Below, in pieces: positions 1-9,536 of a stretch of DNA of 64,000 nt. Position 1 is the stretch's first letter; each line of letters begins with the position of its first letter. The stretch comes from Blautia sp. An81. GTDB taxonomy: Bacteria > Bacillota > Clostridia > Lachnospirales > Lachnospiraceae. Position numbers and translations under genes: made by a program. The stretch lies in assembly GCF_002161285.1 (NCBI RefSeq), contig NZ_NFHH01000005.1, positions 1-64,000 on the forward strand, read 5' to 3'. Under the pieces are notes generated by a model. It was given only the letters and a program-made list of their open reading frames with translations. It did not search any database and was not told the origin of the DNA.

Positions 1-69
1 AGGTCTTTCCAATGGAAGTGGATAAAACCAATGGAAAAGCCGGAGAATGTAGATAACCCGTTTTTTTAG
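1..69 (+). CDS. possible 3' end of an upstream ORF (partial)
   Basis: Frame 1 is open from the window edge to a TAG at 67-69, giving 22 residues that end in DNPFF. A terminator-like hairpin follows at 170-188, which would suit the end of a plus-strand gene. The fragment is too short to identify and may be chance; frame 3 is also open for a similar length. Confidence 0.2.
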   Translation, partial: RSFQWKWIKPMEKPENVDNPFF

Positions 70-169
70 AAAACTCTCCATCCTAAAGCAGGCAGATATA
101 TTTTTACCTTTCAAAACTGCCGAAACAATTCCACAGTTGCATGTTTTTTCCAACTCTGATAAAATGGTT

Positions 170-188
170 CCAGGCTTATGACGCCTGG
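170..188 (+). terminator. probable intrinsic terminator of an upstream gene
   Basis: CCAGGC (170-175), a 7-nt loop and GCCTGG (183-188) form a perfect 6-bp stem, followed by GATTTCGTTTTT. It ends about 65 nt before the next gene. The stem is short and the T-run is offset, so it is moderate evidence only. Confidence 0.45.
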
Positions 189-255
189 GATTTCGTTTTT
201 GCTTTACACTTTCGGGATCCTGAAAACTTTACAGATCAGTGTCAGGAGAAAAAAC

Positions 256-1362
256 ATGGGTTTTAAAAAAGCAAAGGTTCTCCTGGGGGGCATGGTACTG
301 GGACTCTGTCTTCTGACCGGATGCACCTCCAAAAGCCAACGGGCTGCCAAAGAATCAGTGGAAGAGGAGCTAAAAAAACTGCAAAGCTCTGACATCCAGA
401 CAATCCAGAACACCATAGATACTCAGGAACTGCTGCCTTCTTCTCAATACACCGAAGAAGCGGCAGAAGAAATCGGAAATATTTTTTCGCTATTTTATAA
501 AGATTTTTCTTTTAAAGTAAAAAACGTAAAGACAGATGAGGAAAAAGGTACTGGAACGGCAAAGACAGCCATAACTACCATTGATGCCTACAGCCTGGCA
601 AAAGACTACTCTCTTGTTCTTCTGAAAAAGCAGATAGAGCTGGATGCCAGTCCTCAGGAAGTAGAATTTTCACTTAACGACTCCTGCCTGCTTCTGAAAG
701 AGCTTCTTGAAGAAAAAGATTACGATATGGAAACATCTGAAGCTGATATTTCTCTGGAAAAAGAAGGGGATACCTGGAAAGTTGTCCACACTGCAGAGTT
801 GGACAGCCTGCTAACTGGCAACTTTGCCTCTTATATGTCAGATGCTCAGCTCCTCTCTCCCTCTGAAATCGTAGATGCCCATTTTGGTACGATTAAAGAC
901 TTTGACAGCGAACAGCTGAAAATTTATCTGTCTCTTGACCATCTGGTAGAAACAGACGATTCCTACAATAATTCTCTGTCCATGGCTATTGCACAACAGA
1001 TTGATAAGGCTTTCGACTATGAAATTACAGAAGAAGAACAGGAGGGCAGTACCGCTGCTGTTCAGGTCTCTGTCACAAGCCCTGACTTTGAAAGTATTCT
1101 GACTTCTTACAAAGAGCGGCTGACCCAATGGCTGAAAACTTCCGAATCCCTCTCTGCTGGAGCTCAGGGAAGGCGGGAGAAAGAAAGGGAACTTCTTCTT
1201 TCCTGTATTGAAGATAATGAAACTGTTACTTCCAAAAATATTGCCGTAACTCTTTATAATGATGGCATAAACTGGAAGATTCAGATGGATTCCAATATAG
1301 CAGAAGCTGTATTTGGAGATATTCCTTCTGCAATATCTTCCGTTTCAGAAGATATACAGTGA
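256..1362 (+). CDS. putative lipoprotein with two similar tandem domains
   Basis: A 368-residue protein with a type II signal peptide: basic start (MGFKKAK), hydrophobic stretch, lipobox LTGC with the lipidated Cys near residue 23. I chose ATG 256 because AGGAG sits 8 nt upstream and the longer reading frame adds a non-signal N-terminus. The mature part seems to repeat itself. Each half has an acidic helical opening, a Y/F-D-[FY] strand, a run of beta residues, a K-rich helix and a WK[VI] strand (DTWKVVHTAEL in the first half, INWKIQMDSNI in the second). I do not recognise the family. It probably sits on the outer face of the membrane. It converges on aspS with a shared terminator. Confidence 0.7.
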   Translation: MGFKKAKVLLGGMVLGLCLLTGCTSKSQRAAKESVEEELKKLQSSDIQTIQNTIDTQELLPSSQYTEEAAEEIGNIFSLFYKDFSFKVKNVKTDEEKGTGTAKTAITTIDAYSLAKDYSLVLLKKQIELDASPQEVEFSLNDSCLLLKELLEEKDYDMETSEADISLEKEGDTWKVVHTAELDSLLTGNFASYMSDAQLLSPSEIVDAHFGTIKDFDSEQLKIYLSLDHLVETDDSYNNSLSMAIAQQIDKAFDYEITEEEQEGSTAAVQVSVTSPDFESILTSYKERLTQWLKTSESLSAGAQGRREKERELLLSCIEDNETVTSKNIAVTLYNDGINWKIQMDSNIAEAVFGDIPSAISSVSEDIQ

Positions 1363-1364
1363 AC

Positions 1365-1418
1365 AATGATAAAAGACCGGGAATATGGCAGCCGCCTCTC
1401 CCGGTCTCTTTTATCATT
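1365..1418. terminator. bidirectional terminator between lipoprotein gene and aspS
   Basis: AATGATAAAAGACCGGGA pairs with the complementary arm ending at 1418 (TCCCGGTCTCTTTTATCATT), with one bulged region and a loop around 1383-1396. The A-rich and T-rich outer arms give a U-run in both directions, so it serves both convergent genes. Confidence 0.85.
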
Positions 1419-3236
1419 TTACATATCTTTCTTTTCTTCTGTCTCCTGCTCTTTTTTTTCCACTACCGCAATGCCCAGCTCTTCAAGCTGCTTGGGGTCT
1501 ACCACGTCAGGAGCCTCTGACATCAGACAGGAGGCGTCTTTCACCTTCGGGAAAGCGATAACGTCCCGGATAGAATCCTCCTTTGCCATGAGCATTACCA
1601 GACGGTCCAGACCATAGGCCAGTCCTGCGTGAGGAGGCACACCGTATTTGAAAGCATCCAGAAGGAAGCCGAAACGGTTATAAGCCTCTTCCTTAGTGAA
1701 TCCCAGAACCTCGAACATCTTTTCCTGGATATCATCCTGGAAAATACGGACAGAGCCGCCGCCGATCTCATTTCCGTTTAACACGATATCATAGGCTTTT
1801 GCCCGGACTCTTCCCGGATCAGAATCAAGATACTGCAGATCCTCTTCCATAGGCATAGTGAAAGGATGATGCATAGCCGCAAAACGATTCTCCTCCTCAG
1901 ACCACTCCAGAAGAGGGAACTCTGTGATCCATACAAACTTAAACTCATTCTTGTCCAGAAGCTCCATCTGTTTTGCCAGCTCCAGACGAAGAGCGCCCAG
2001 CACATCCCAGACCAGTTTGGTCTTATCTGCCGCAAAGAGCAGAAGGTCACCGTTCTCTCCCTTCATGGCCTGGATAAGAGCGGTCATCTCCTCTTCTTTC
2101 ATAAACTTAGCGAAAGAAGATTTCACTGTGCCGTCCTGGCCGATGGCAATATAAGCCAGTCCCTTGGCGCCGTAGCCCTTGGCAAACTCTACCAGCTTGT
2201 CGATCTTCTTTCTTGGCATAGCTCCCTGTCCCTTGGCATTGATACCACGAACACTGCCGCCATTTTCCAGAGCACCTTTAAATACTGCAAATTCACAGTC
2301 CTTCACCACTTCGGACACATCGGTAAGCTCCATGCCAAAGCGGATATCCGGCTTGTCGGAACCGAAGCGGTCCATAGCTTCCTGCCAGGTCATTCTCTGG
2401 ATAGGAAGAGGAACCTCCACGTTCAGAACTTCCTTAAAGAGGAAGGCCAGCATTCTCTCGTTTACATCAATTACATCATCTACGTCTACAAAGGACAACT
2501 CCATGTCGATCTGGGTAAACTCAGGCTGACGGTCTGCTCTTAAGTCCTCGTCTCTGTAGCATCTTGCAAGCTGGAAATACCGGTCATAGCCAGAGCACAT
2601 CAAGAGCTGCTTGAAAATCTGCGGTGACTGAGGAAGGGCATAAAAACTTCCAGGATGCACACGGCTGGGCACCAGATAATCCCTGGCTCCCTCAGGGGTG
2701 CTCTTAATAAGTGTAGGTGTCTCAATCTCCAGAAATCCCTCATTGGCCAGGAACTGACGTACCAGAGTAGAAACTCTGGAACGAAGGATCATATTCTTCT
2801 GAAGATCCGGTCTCCTCAGGTCCAGGTAACGATATTTCAGTCTTACTTCCTCTCTGGTCTTACTGTTCTCTTCAATAGGGAAGGGAGGTGTCTGTGCTTC
2901 GGAAAGAATACGGAGCTCTCTGGCCCGTACCTCAATCTCTCCTGTAGGAAGGTTGGGATTCACTGCGCCGGAACGGGCCTCTACCCGTCCTACAACGGCA
3001 ACCACAAACTCGCTTCTCAGCTTTCCTGCCTTTTCAAATACTTCCTGATCAATTTCTCCATTTTCAAAGATCACCTGCATGATACCGGAACGGTCTCTTA
3101 AGTCTACAAAGACAATCCCGCCTTTGTTCCTGCTTTTCTGCACCCATCCCATTAAAGTAACGGTGCTGCCGATATCTGCCTTTGTCACCTCTGCACATCT
3201 ATGGCTTCTTTTCAGCCCCTTCATTGATTCTGCCAT
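1419..3236 (-). CDS. aspS: aspartate--tRNA ligase
   Basis: Class II aminoacyl-tRNA synthetase that charges tRNA-Asp (or both Asp and Asn tRNAs) in the cytoplasm. At 605 residues it is the long bacterial type. It starts with an OB-fold anticodon-binding domain (about 1-110), then the catalytic core with motif 2 YRDEDLRADRQPEFTQ (about 220-235), an inserted GAD-type domain (about 290-420), and motif 3 GLAYGLDRLVML near 540. The start has AAGGAGA 9 nt upstream. It is the last gene of the housekeeping run, 27 nt after hisS; the hisS-aspS order is common in Firmicutes. Whether it is discriminating or not cannot be told from sequence alone. Confidence 0.97.
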   Translation of the reverse strand: MAESMKGLKRSHRCAEVTKADIGSTVTLMGWVQKSRNKGGIVFVDLRDRSGIMQVIFENGEIDQEVFEKAGKLRSEFVVAVVGRVEARSGAVNPNLPTGEIEVRARELRILSEAQTPPFPIEENSKTREEVRLKYRYLDLRRPDLQKNMILRSRVSTLVRQFLANEGFLEIETPTLIKSTPEGARDYLVPSRVHPGSFYALPQSPQIFKQLLMCSGYDRYFQLARCYRDEDLRADRQPEFTQIDMELSFVDVDDVIDVNERMLAFLFKEVLNVEVPLPIQRMTWQEAMDRFGSDKPDIRFGMELTDVSEVVKDCEFAVFKGALENGGSVRGINAKGQGAMPRKKIDKLVEFAKGYGAKGLAYIAIGQDGTVKSSFAKFMKEEEMTALIQAMKGENGDLLLFAADKTKLVWDVLGALRLELAKQMELLDKNEFKFVWITEFPLLEWSEEENRFAAMHHPFTMPMEEDLQYLDSDPGRVRAKAYDIVLNGNEIGGGSVRIFQDDIQEKMFEVLGFTKEEAYNRFGFLLDAFKYGVPPHAGLAYGLDRLVMLMAKEDSIRDVIAFPKVKDASCLMSEAPDVVDPKQLEELGIAVVEKKEQETEEKKDM

Positions 3237-3263
3237 GGCATAAAATCTCCTTCTTTGTTCCTT

Positions 3264-4514
3264 TTAGTCGTTATATACTTCCTCGATCACAGAATAGCCT
3301 TCATTGGCAAGCTGCTCTTTCTGGAATTTTTTGTTCTTCTTAGCATATACGATATTTACGCTCTGGCCTTCTTTCCGCTCCTTGGCAGCTTTCTTCATAA
3401 CTTCCAGAAGTTTTTCCTGGGAAAGTTTTTTGTCCAGAAGATAAGCCTTCTTTTCCTTTGTTCCAGGAACTTTAAAGCCCTTCTCCATAAGAAGCATAAC
3501 AATACGCTCAAATCCAATAGAGAATCCTGTAGCCGGAGTAGGCGTGCCTGTAAATTTGCCGATCATCTCATCATAACGGCCACCGCCTCCTACGCTTCCG
3601 GAAAATCCATCAATAGAAATTTCAAAAATCGGTCCTGTATAGTAAGACATACCTCTTACCAGAGTAGGATCAAATTCCAGTGTAAAGTTCGCAGTTTTTG
3701 CCTCCATTACACACTCGATGATCGTAGTCAGGTCATCTGCCACTTTCGGGTCCAGAAATCCCTCCAGTTTTTCTTTGCAGTATTTTACTCCATCTATTCC
3801 GGCTCCCATGGTCTTAAAGAGCTCCAGATATTTTTCCACGCTCTCCTTTGCAAAGCCAGACTCTTCCAATTCCGCTGCAACGCCTTCCATACCGTTCTTG
3901 TCCATCTTATCCAGGATAATAAACACCTGAGTAAAGGAATCCTCCGGGAATCCGCTGTAGGCAGCCATAGCCTTCAGGATCCTTCTGTCGTTGATGCGGA
4001 TGGTGAAGCTGTCAAAATCCAGTTTTCCTACAAGAGTAGAAGTTGCCAGGATCACATCGATCTCAGCCAGGAAAGTAGGGTCACCCAGAATATCAATATC
4101 ACACTGCATAAACTGACGGAACCGGCCTCTCTGGGGGCGGTCTGCACGAAATACATTTCCAATGTGCAGAGCTTTGAAAGGCTGAGGCAGCTCATTGGCA
4201 TTGTTAGAATAGAAACGGCACAGAGGCACAGTAAGGTCATAGCGAAGTCCGCTGTCTACCAGATCATCCTGGGATTTTGCCTCTTCAATTCTTAATTTTT
4301 CTCCTCTTTTCAGGATACGGAAGATGAGCTTTTCGTTATCTCCCCCCTGTTTGCTGGTCAGGTTCTCGATGTGTTCCACACAGGGAGCCTCCATGGAAGT
4401 AAATCCAAACTGTTTGTAGGTCTCCTTGATCAATCCGATTACATAGTCACGGATTTCCATCTCCTGAGGCAGGATATCTTTCATGCCTGTTACTGGTTTT
4501 TTCTTTAACTGCAT
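3264..4514 (-). CDS. hisS: histidine--tRNA ligase
   Basis: Class II synthetase of 416 residues, the usual length, charging tRNA-His. Motif 2 appears as FRADRPQRGRFRQF near residue 120, the histidine-binding loop as GGGGRYDEMIG near 305, and motif 3 as GFSIGFERIV near 325. The C-terminal ~90 residues form the small alpha/beta anticodon-binding domain and are Lys-rich. The ATG overlaps the 3' end of the HD-GYP gene by 10 nt, suggesting translational coupling. Confidence 0.97.
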   Translation of the reverse strand: MQLKKKPVTGMKDILPQEMEIRDYVIGLIKETYKQFGFTSMEAPCVEHIENLTSKQGGDNEKLIFRILKRGEKLRIEEAKSQDDLVDSGLRYDLTVPLCRFYSNNANELPQPFKALHIGNVFRADRPQRGRFRQFMQCDIDILGDPTFLAEIDVILATSTLVGKLDFDSFTIRINDRRILKAMAAYSGFPEDSFTQVFIILDKMDKNGMEGVAAELEESGFAKESVEKYLELFKTMGAGIDGVKYCKEKLEGFLDPKVADDLTTIIECVMEAKTANFTLEFDPTLVRGMSYYTGPIFEISIDGFSGSVGGGGRYDEMIGKFTGTPTPATGFSIGFERIVMLLMEKGFKVPGTKEKKAYLLDKKLSQEKLLEVMKKAAKERKEGQSVNIVYAKKNKKFQKEQLANEGYSVIEEVYND

Positions 4515-5080
4515 TGTTCTATTCTCCTCTCTTTTTCCTGGTCATCTTTGTGGACCGCTTTCATAAACGCAAGAAACACCTGCATATCAAAATTTTTGAT
4601 CTCATCTATCATCAGCCGTATGGCTGTCTCCGGGTCAAAAGCCTCCCGGTAAGGTCTTTTCTCTGTAAGAGCTGCGTAGGTGTCGCAAACTCTCAGGATC
4701 CGGCTTCCCAAAGGAATTTCTTCTCCCCGAAGATTCTGGGGATAGCCGCTGCCGTCATAGTTCTCATGATGATAATAAATACTCTCCAGCACAAAACTGG
4801 AATATCCCCGATTCTGAAGAGCCTCGCAGCCAAGCTGAGGGTGACGGCGGACATATTTGATCTCTTCCACCACTAAAGGATCTTCTGTGCCGGACACGTA
4901 CCTGGAAAGCCTAAGTTTCCCGATATCGTGAAGGATTCCCGCCAGAGCCAGCTCGTAGCACTGGTCCTTGGGAAGCGCCATGGCTTCTCCTACCTCATAA
5001 GCCAGATTGCTCACTGTAATGCCATGGCTGATCACCGACATCAGATCATAATCAATCATTTTTATATTTCTTTCAGCCAT
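4505..5080 (-). CDS. HD-GYP-type phosphohydrolase domain protein
   Basis: A single-domain protein of 191 residues. The metal ligands of the HD-GYP superfamily are visible: HDIGK near residue 51, then HHENYDGSGYPQ near 100-112 and RILRVCDTYAALTEKRPYR near 128-146. Family members with the GYP motif often hydrolyse cyclic di-nucleotides, but there is no sensory domain here and the substrate is unknown. ATG 5080 overlaps hemZ by 19 nt; a second in-frame ATG at 5059 lies just after the hemZ stop and is an equally possible start. It sits between hemZ and hisS in the operon. Confidence 0.8.
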   Translation of the reverse strand: MAERNIKMIDYDLMSVISHGITVSNLAYEVGEAMALPKDQCYELALAGILHDIGKLRLSRYVSGTEDPLVVEEIKYVRRHPQLGCEALQNRGYSSFVLESIYYHHENYDGSGYPQNLRGEEIPLGSRILRVCDTYAALTEKRPYREAFDPETAIRLMIDEIKNFDMQVFLAFMKAVHKDDQEKERRIEQCS

Positions 5081-6528
5081 GTGTCAATCCCGACCTTTTT
5101 TCGTTGAATCATCTCGTCGATGCGGTTTATGTAATTAGTAACATCTTTTACATTCTCCGCTCTCTCTATCCGTTCCCCGTTCCGGAACACAAATTTAGTA
5201 GAGGCCCCGGCTCCTGCCGCCATGATAGACTGTTTCTCCTCCATCATTAGTATATTGTAAATTCCCGCTTTGTCAACTTTTGCAAAGCCTGTATTTTCCA
5301 GATTTCCGCACATATTTTTCTGCCGATAGAGATAATAGGGGCCCATGTCCATCTCATAGGCATATTTCATGGCCATATCCATGATCTCCTGGTTATTTTC
5401 AAACTCCATCTCCTGGTACTGGTCCCGGAAAATATTCAGTCTGGCCGCCCTCTTCACGGCAAGGGAATGGACCGTAAGGCTGTCTGGCTGGAGTTTTTTT
5501 ACTTCTTCCAGGGTGTGTTCCACATCTTCCTTATGTTCTCCCGGCAGTCCCACGATCAGGTCCATGTTGATGTTGTCAAATCCACAGTCCCTGGCCAGTA
5601 AAAAGGCTTTTATGGTATCCTCCACACTATGCTTTCTTCCAATAAGCTCCAACGTTTTCTGGTTCATAGTCTGAGGATTTACGGAAATCCTGGTCACAGG
5701 AAATTCCCGAATAGCCAAAAGTTTCTCTCTGGTAATGCTGTCCGGTCTTCCCGCCTCAATGGTATATTCTGAAACTTCCTCTACAGGAAATTTCTCCTGT
5801 ATGTGGCCCAGAAGCCGCCGGAGCTGATCCGGTTCCAGTGTAGTTGGCGTTCCCCCGCCTATATAGATGGTGTTTAAAGGCCTGCCCTTCATAGCCTGGG
5901 CGATAAAGTCCAGTTCCTTCAGCAAAGCTGTCAGATAGTCATCTACCCGGTCTCTCCACTTCTCCAGTGGAGAAGAACTGAAAGAGCAGTAAAGACATAT
6001 ACTGGGGCAGAAGGGAATTCCCACATACAGGCTGTATCCTTTCTGATAGTCTATATCCTTCAGGATATCCCTTTCTCTGTTGGCAATGGCGATGGCCAGC
6101 GCCGTTTTCTCATTGCTTGTAAAATAAGTGTTCCTCATATAATCTGCGGCCTGGGCATTGGTCATTCCCTCTTCGATCAGTCCCATGGCGATCTTCACAG
6201 GACGGATCCCTGTCAGATTTCCCCAGGGGAGGGTATGTCCTGTTTCCTGTACCAGCAGCTTATAAAGAATCTGTTTCAAGATGTTTTTTCTTTTTTTTCT
6301 GTCTTCCCCCTCATCATAGGGAGCTGCATCTTCCAGGGTCTGATCCCTGGTATGGACTCCTATGACTACCTGGTCCCCATAAGAAATAGAAACCAGCTTT
6401 TCATAATCTTTGGGCTTTTCTTCCTCTAAGGTACAGTACATCTTAACTTCCTCTTTGGGATAAAAGGCCTTTACAAGAGTATAAGCGTCGTATTCAAACT
6501 CTTTTTTATTAAAAGAAATTCCTATCAT
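5062..6528 (-). CDS. hemZ: coproporphyrinogen dehydrogenase-like radical SAM protein HemZ
   Basis: An oxygen-independent coproporphyrinogen III oxidase-like radical SAM enzyme of 488 residues. The [4Fe-4S] motif CPSICLYC (CxxxCxxC) lies near residue 175-182, followed by the IYIGGGTPTTL strand near 222 and DLIVGLPGE near 325, all standard for the HemN/HemZ group. The N-terminal ~160 residues are the HemZ-specific region. In anaerobes lacking heme these proteins may have other roles, so the exact reaction is not certain. Upstream and downstream genes are spaced within 30 nt, consistent with one transcript. Confidence 0.85.
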   Translation of the reverse strand: MIGISFNKKEFEYDAYTLVKAFYPKEEVKMYCTLEEEKPKDYEKLVSISYGDQVVIGVHTRDQTLEDAAPYDEGEDRKKRKNILKQILYKLLVQETGHTLPWGNLTGIRPVKIAMGLIEEGMTNAQAADYMRNTYFTSNEKTALAIAIANRERDILKDIDYQKGYSLYVGIPFCPSICLYCSFSSSPLEKWRDRVDDYLTALLKELDFIAQAMKGRPLNTIYIGGGTPTTLEPDQLRRLLGHIQEKFPVEEVSEYTIEAGRPDSITREKLLAIREFPVTRISVNPQTMNQKTLELIGRKHSVEDTIKAFLLARDCGFDNINMDLIVGLPGEHKEDVEHTLEEVKKLQPDSLTVHSLAVKRAARLNIFRDQYQEMEFENNQEIMDMAMKYAYEMDMGPYYLYRQKNMCGNLENTGFAKVDKAGIYNILMMEEKQSIMAAGAGASTKFVFRNGERIERAENVKDVTNYINRIDEMIQRKKVGIDTWLKEI

Positions 6529-6557
6529 TTCCTACTGTCTCTTCTCATATTTTCTTT

Positions 6558-7190
6558 CTATAAGTATGGATTATGAGCCTTCTCAAAAGCAGCATCCGTC
6601 TCTTCTCCGTGTCCAGGGAAAATCTGGGTTTCCTCTGGAAGGATTTCAAAAAGCCGGTGAAGGCTGTCTCTCATCTGGCTCATACTGCCTGTGGGCAGAT
6701 CTGTTCTGCCGCAGGAACCGCAGAAAACAGTATCCCCTGACATACACACCCCTTCTTCCTTCAGCCAGTAACAGCAGGAACCGGAAGTGTGACCAGGGGT
6801 ATGAAGAACTGTGACAGAAAAGCCTGCCAGGATCTCTTCCTGCCCGTCTTCCAGCCACTGATCCGCTTTCACGGTATAAGGCGTTCCTGACCAGGCTCCG
6901 GAAAGATTTCCCATAGGATCTTCCATAAGCTTTTCTTCTGCTTTCGGGGCATAGACAGGTATTTTATAATATTCCCGCAGCTCATTAGCTGCACAGATAT
7001 GATCATAATGGCCATGGGTCAGAAGGATTCCCACGGGCTTTCCTTCTAATTTTGCAAGGGCCGCCTGGATCCGTTCCTCCTGTGCTCCCGGATCTATGAT
7101 CAGTATCTCTCCTGTTGTTTTGTTCCTGAGAAAATAGCAGTTGGTCTGTACCGGACCAACTACAATTCCTCTCAATATGAGATTTTTCAT
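6558..7190 (-). CDS. MBL-fold metallohydrolase (glyoxalase II-like)
   Basis: A cytoplasmic metallo-beta-lactamase-fold hydrolase of 210 residues. The dinuclear metal motif is THGHYDH near residue 59-65; further ligands lie in HTPGHTSGS near 131, GDTVFCGSCGRTD near 152, and FPGHG near 191. This arrangement is that of YqgX/GloB-like proteins, which hydrolyse thioesters such as S-lactoylglutathione analogues, but substrate cannot be inferred. It lies 18 nt behind relA, a common neighbour in Clostridia. Confidence 0.85.
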   Translation of the reverse strand: MKNLILRGIVVGPVQTNCYFLRNKTTGEILIIDPGAQEERIQAALAKLEGKPVGILLTHGHYDHICAANELREYYKIPVYAPKAEEKLMEDPMGNLSGAWSGTPYTVKADQWLEDGQEEILAGFSVTVLHTPGHTSGSCCYWLKEEGVCMSGDTVFCGSCGRTDLPTGSMSQMRDSLHRLFEILPEETQIFPGHGEETDAAFEKAHNPYL

Positions 7191-7208
7191 AATTTCTGTC
7201 TCCCTTAG

Positions 7209-9518
7209 TTATCCTGCAGTACGTTCGATATCTTTCACACTTTCAATCTGGCGGATTTTCTCGATAATACCATTTAATTCCTCTTTGCTGGCTACTTCAA
7301 AGGAGATATCAATAGTCGCCACTCCCTGCTTGCTGGTTCTTGTATTCAGGGCAGAGATATCGATCTTTCTTTCTGTGAAGATTTTTGAAATGTCTACAAT
7401 AAGACCTGTACGGTTGTAGGCATATACATTCAGCTCTGCCATATACCGTTCCCCTGCTGTGCTATCCGGTGCCTGCCACTCAGCATCGATAAGGCGGTGT
7501 CTGTCATCTTCAGACATATTGATCACATTGATGCAGTCTGTCCGATGAATGGTCACGCCTCTTCCACGGGTCACATATCCTACGATTTCATCTCCCGGAA
7601 TCGGATTGCAGCATTTAGAAAATCGCACGGCTACATCATGGATTCCTTTTACTACAATTCCGCCTTTTACTTTGCCAATGTGAAGTTTTTCCTTATTGTC
7701 TGCTGCAGCCTCCAGAACCTTCTCGTCTGTAAGCTCTGCTTTATGGTCTTTGTTGTAGGCCTCCTGGAGCTTGTTGATGATCTGCCCTTCCTTCAGACCT
7801 CCGTGGCCTAAAGCTGCCAGAACAGAATCCCAGTCCCGGAAACCATATTTTTTCATAACTGCTTCCTGATATTTGGGTTTCAGGATATTGCTCAGAGTAA
7901 CTGCCTTAATCTTGGCATATTGAACCAGCATTTCCTTCCCCTTCAGGATATTGTCTTCTTTTAATTCCTGTTTGAACCACTGGTTAATCTTATTTTTGGC
8001 CTGGGTGCTCTTCACCACTTTCAGCCAGTCGCGGCTGGGGCCTTTGGAGTTCTGGGAAGTAATGATCTCCACCTGATCTCCGTTTTTGATCACATATTCG
8101 ATGGGTACAAGTTTTCCGTTTACTCTGGCTCCAACCATCTTGTTGCCCACAGCACTGTGTACATTGTAAGCAAAATCAATGGGAGTAGAGCCGTTCGGCA
8201 GGGTTTTTACATCTCCCGCCGGTGTGAAACAATACACGCTTTCTGAAAACAGATCCAGATCGCTTTTTAAAAGACTTAAAAATTCTTTGTTATCTGACAT
8301 GTCTCTCTGCCATTCCAGGATCTGGCGGAGCCAGTTCATTTTTTCCTCTTCTGACTGAGTGACAGTAGCTTTGCCATTATTGGATACTTCTTTGTACTTC
8401 CAGTGGGCGGCAATACCATATTCCGCCGTCCTGTGCATTTCAAAGGTACGGATCTGTATTTCAAAAGGCTGCCCGTTAGGACCGATCAGCGTGGTGTGCA
8501 ATGACTGGTACATATTGGGCTTGGGCATGGCGATGTAATCCTTAAACCGTCCTGGAATAGGCTTATACATTTCATGAATGATTCCCAGCGACGCATAACA
8601 GTCTTTCACTGTGTCTACGATAATCCGTACGGCAAACAGATCGTATATCTGATCCAGGGTCTTATCCTGATTCACCATTTTCTTATAGATACTGAAGAAA
8701 TGTTTGATCCTGCCGTCAATCTGTGCATGGATACCGGCATTGTCGATGTGCTGCCGGACCTCATTTACAATCTGGTCGATAAAGGCCTGACGTTCACTTT
8801 TTTTCAGGTTGATTTTATCCACCAGATCATAATAAACTTCCGGCTTCAGATATTTTAAGGAAAGGTCATCCAGCTCGATCTTGACCTTGGAAATACCCAG
8901 CCGCTGGGCAATGGGCGCGTAAATGTCCATGGTCTCTCTGGCCTTTTCTTTCTGTTTCGCCGGCGGCATATATTTCAAAGTCCGCATATTGTGGAGCCGG
9001 TCTGCCAGCTTGATAAGGATAACCCGGATATCCTTAGCCATAGCCAAAAACATCTTCCTCAAGTTTTCTGCCTGAACTTCTACCTTATCTGCAGAATAGC
9101 TTAACTGTCCCAATTTGGTAACACCGTCCACCAGCAGCTCTACCTCGTCTCCGAACTCCTGCCGGATTTCCTCTGAAGTCATCACCGTATCCTCCACTAC
9201 ATCATGGAGGAGCCCGGCCACAATGGTCTCTTTATCCAACTCCAGGTCTGCCAGGATAATACCCACGCAAAGGGGATGTATGATGTAAGGTTCCCCGGAT
9301 TTTCTCACCTGTCCCTTATGGGCGTTGTTGGCAATGTTAAAAGCCTTCTCGATCATGGTGATATCCGTGGAAGGATGATACTTTTTCACACTGGATATCA
9401 ATTCATCATATAAGACATCCGGACTGGTGAAGTCCTCCATTGCTTTTACGCTGGCATCTGCCTTTTTAATCTTCTCTATTTCATCTTTCTGCAGTGTTGA
9501 TTCTCTTCTTTCTTCCAT
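7209..9518 (-). CDS. relA: bifunctional (p)ppGpp synthetase/hydrolase Rel
   Basis: Long RelA/SpoT homologue of 769 residues that makes and degrades (p)ppGpp in the stringent response. Domain order: HD hydrolase (about 55-200; HDVVEDT and KLADRLHNMRTL intact, so hydrolase activity is expected), synthetase (about 245-360; GRFKDYIAMPKPNMYQSLH), TGS (about 405-465; FTPAGDVKTLPNGSTPIDFA), a middle zinc-finger-like segment (RFSKCCNPIPGDEIVGY near 640), and a C-terminal ACT domain (about 695-769). AGGTGA precedes the ATG. It lies 18 nt downstream of apt, the usual Firmicutes apt-relA pair. Confidence 0.96.
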   Translation of the reverse strand: MEERRESTLQKDEIEKIKKADASVKAMEDFTSPDVLYDELISSVKKYHPSTDITMIEKAFNIANNAHKGQVRKSGEPYIIHPLCVGIILADLELDKETIVAGLLHDVVEDTVMTSEEIRQEFGDEVELLVDGVTKLGQLSYSADKVEVQAENLRKMFLAMAKDIRVILIKLADRLHNMRTLKYMPPAKQKEKARETMDIYAPIAQRLGISKVKIELDDLSLKYLKPEVYYDLVDKINLKKSERQAFIDQIVNEVRQHIDNAGIHAQIDGRIKHFFSIYKKMVNQDKTLDQIYDLFAVRIIVDTVKDCYASLGIIHEMYKPIPGRFKDYIAMPKPNMYQSLHTTLIGPNGQPFEIQIRTFEMHRTAEYGIAAHWKYKEVSNNGKATVTQSEEEKMNWLRQILEWQRDMSDNKEFLSLLKSDLDLFSESVYCFTPAGDVKTLPNGSTPIDFAYNVHSAVGNKMVGARVNGKLVPIEYVIKNGDQVEIITSQNSKGPSRDWLKVVKSTQAKNKINQWFKQELKEDNILKGKEMLVQYAKIKAVTLSNILKPKYQEAVMKKYGFRDWDSVLAALGHGGLKEGQIINKLQEAYNKDHKAELTDEKVLEAAADNKEKLHIGKVKGGIVVKGIHDVAVRFSKCCNPIPGDEIVGYVTRGRGVTIHRTDCINVINMSEDDRHRLIDAEWQAPDSTAGERYMAELNVYAYNRTGLIVDISKIFTERKIDISALNTRTSKQGVATIDISFEVASKEELNGIIEKIRQIESVKDIERTAG

Positions 9519-9536
9519 ATGATTATCACCTGATTT

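Noticed and set aside
1866-2543. Long open frame of 225 codons opposite aspS
   Set aside because: It is antisense to a fully conserved synthetase gene, has odd composition and no ribosome site. The same holds for the long frames opposite hisS, the spe genes, htpG and the CNNM gene.
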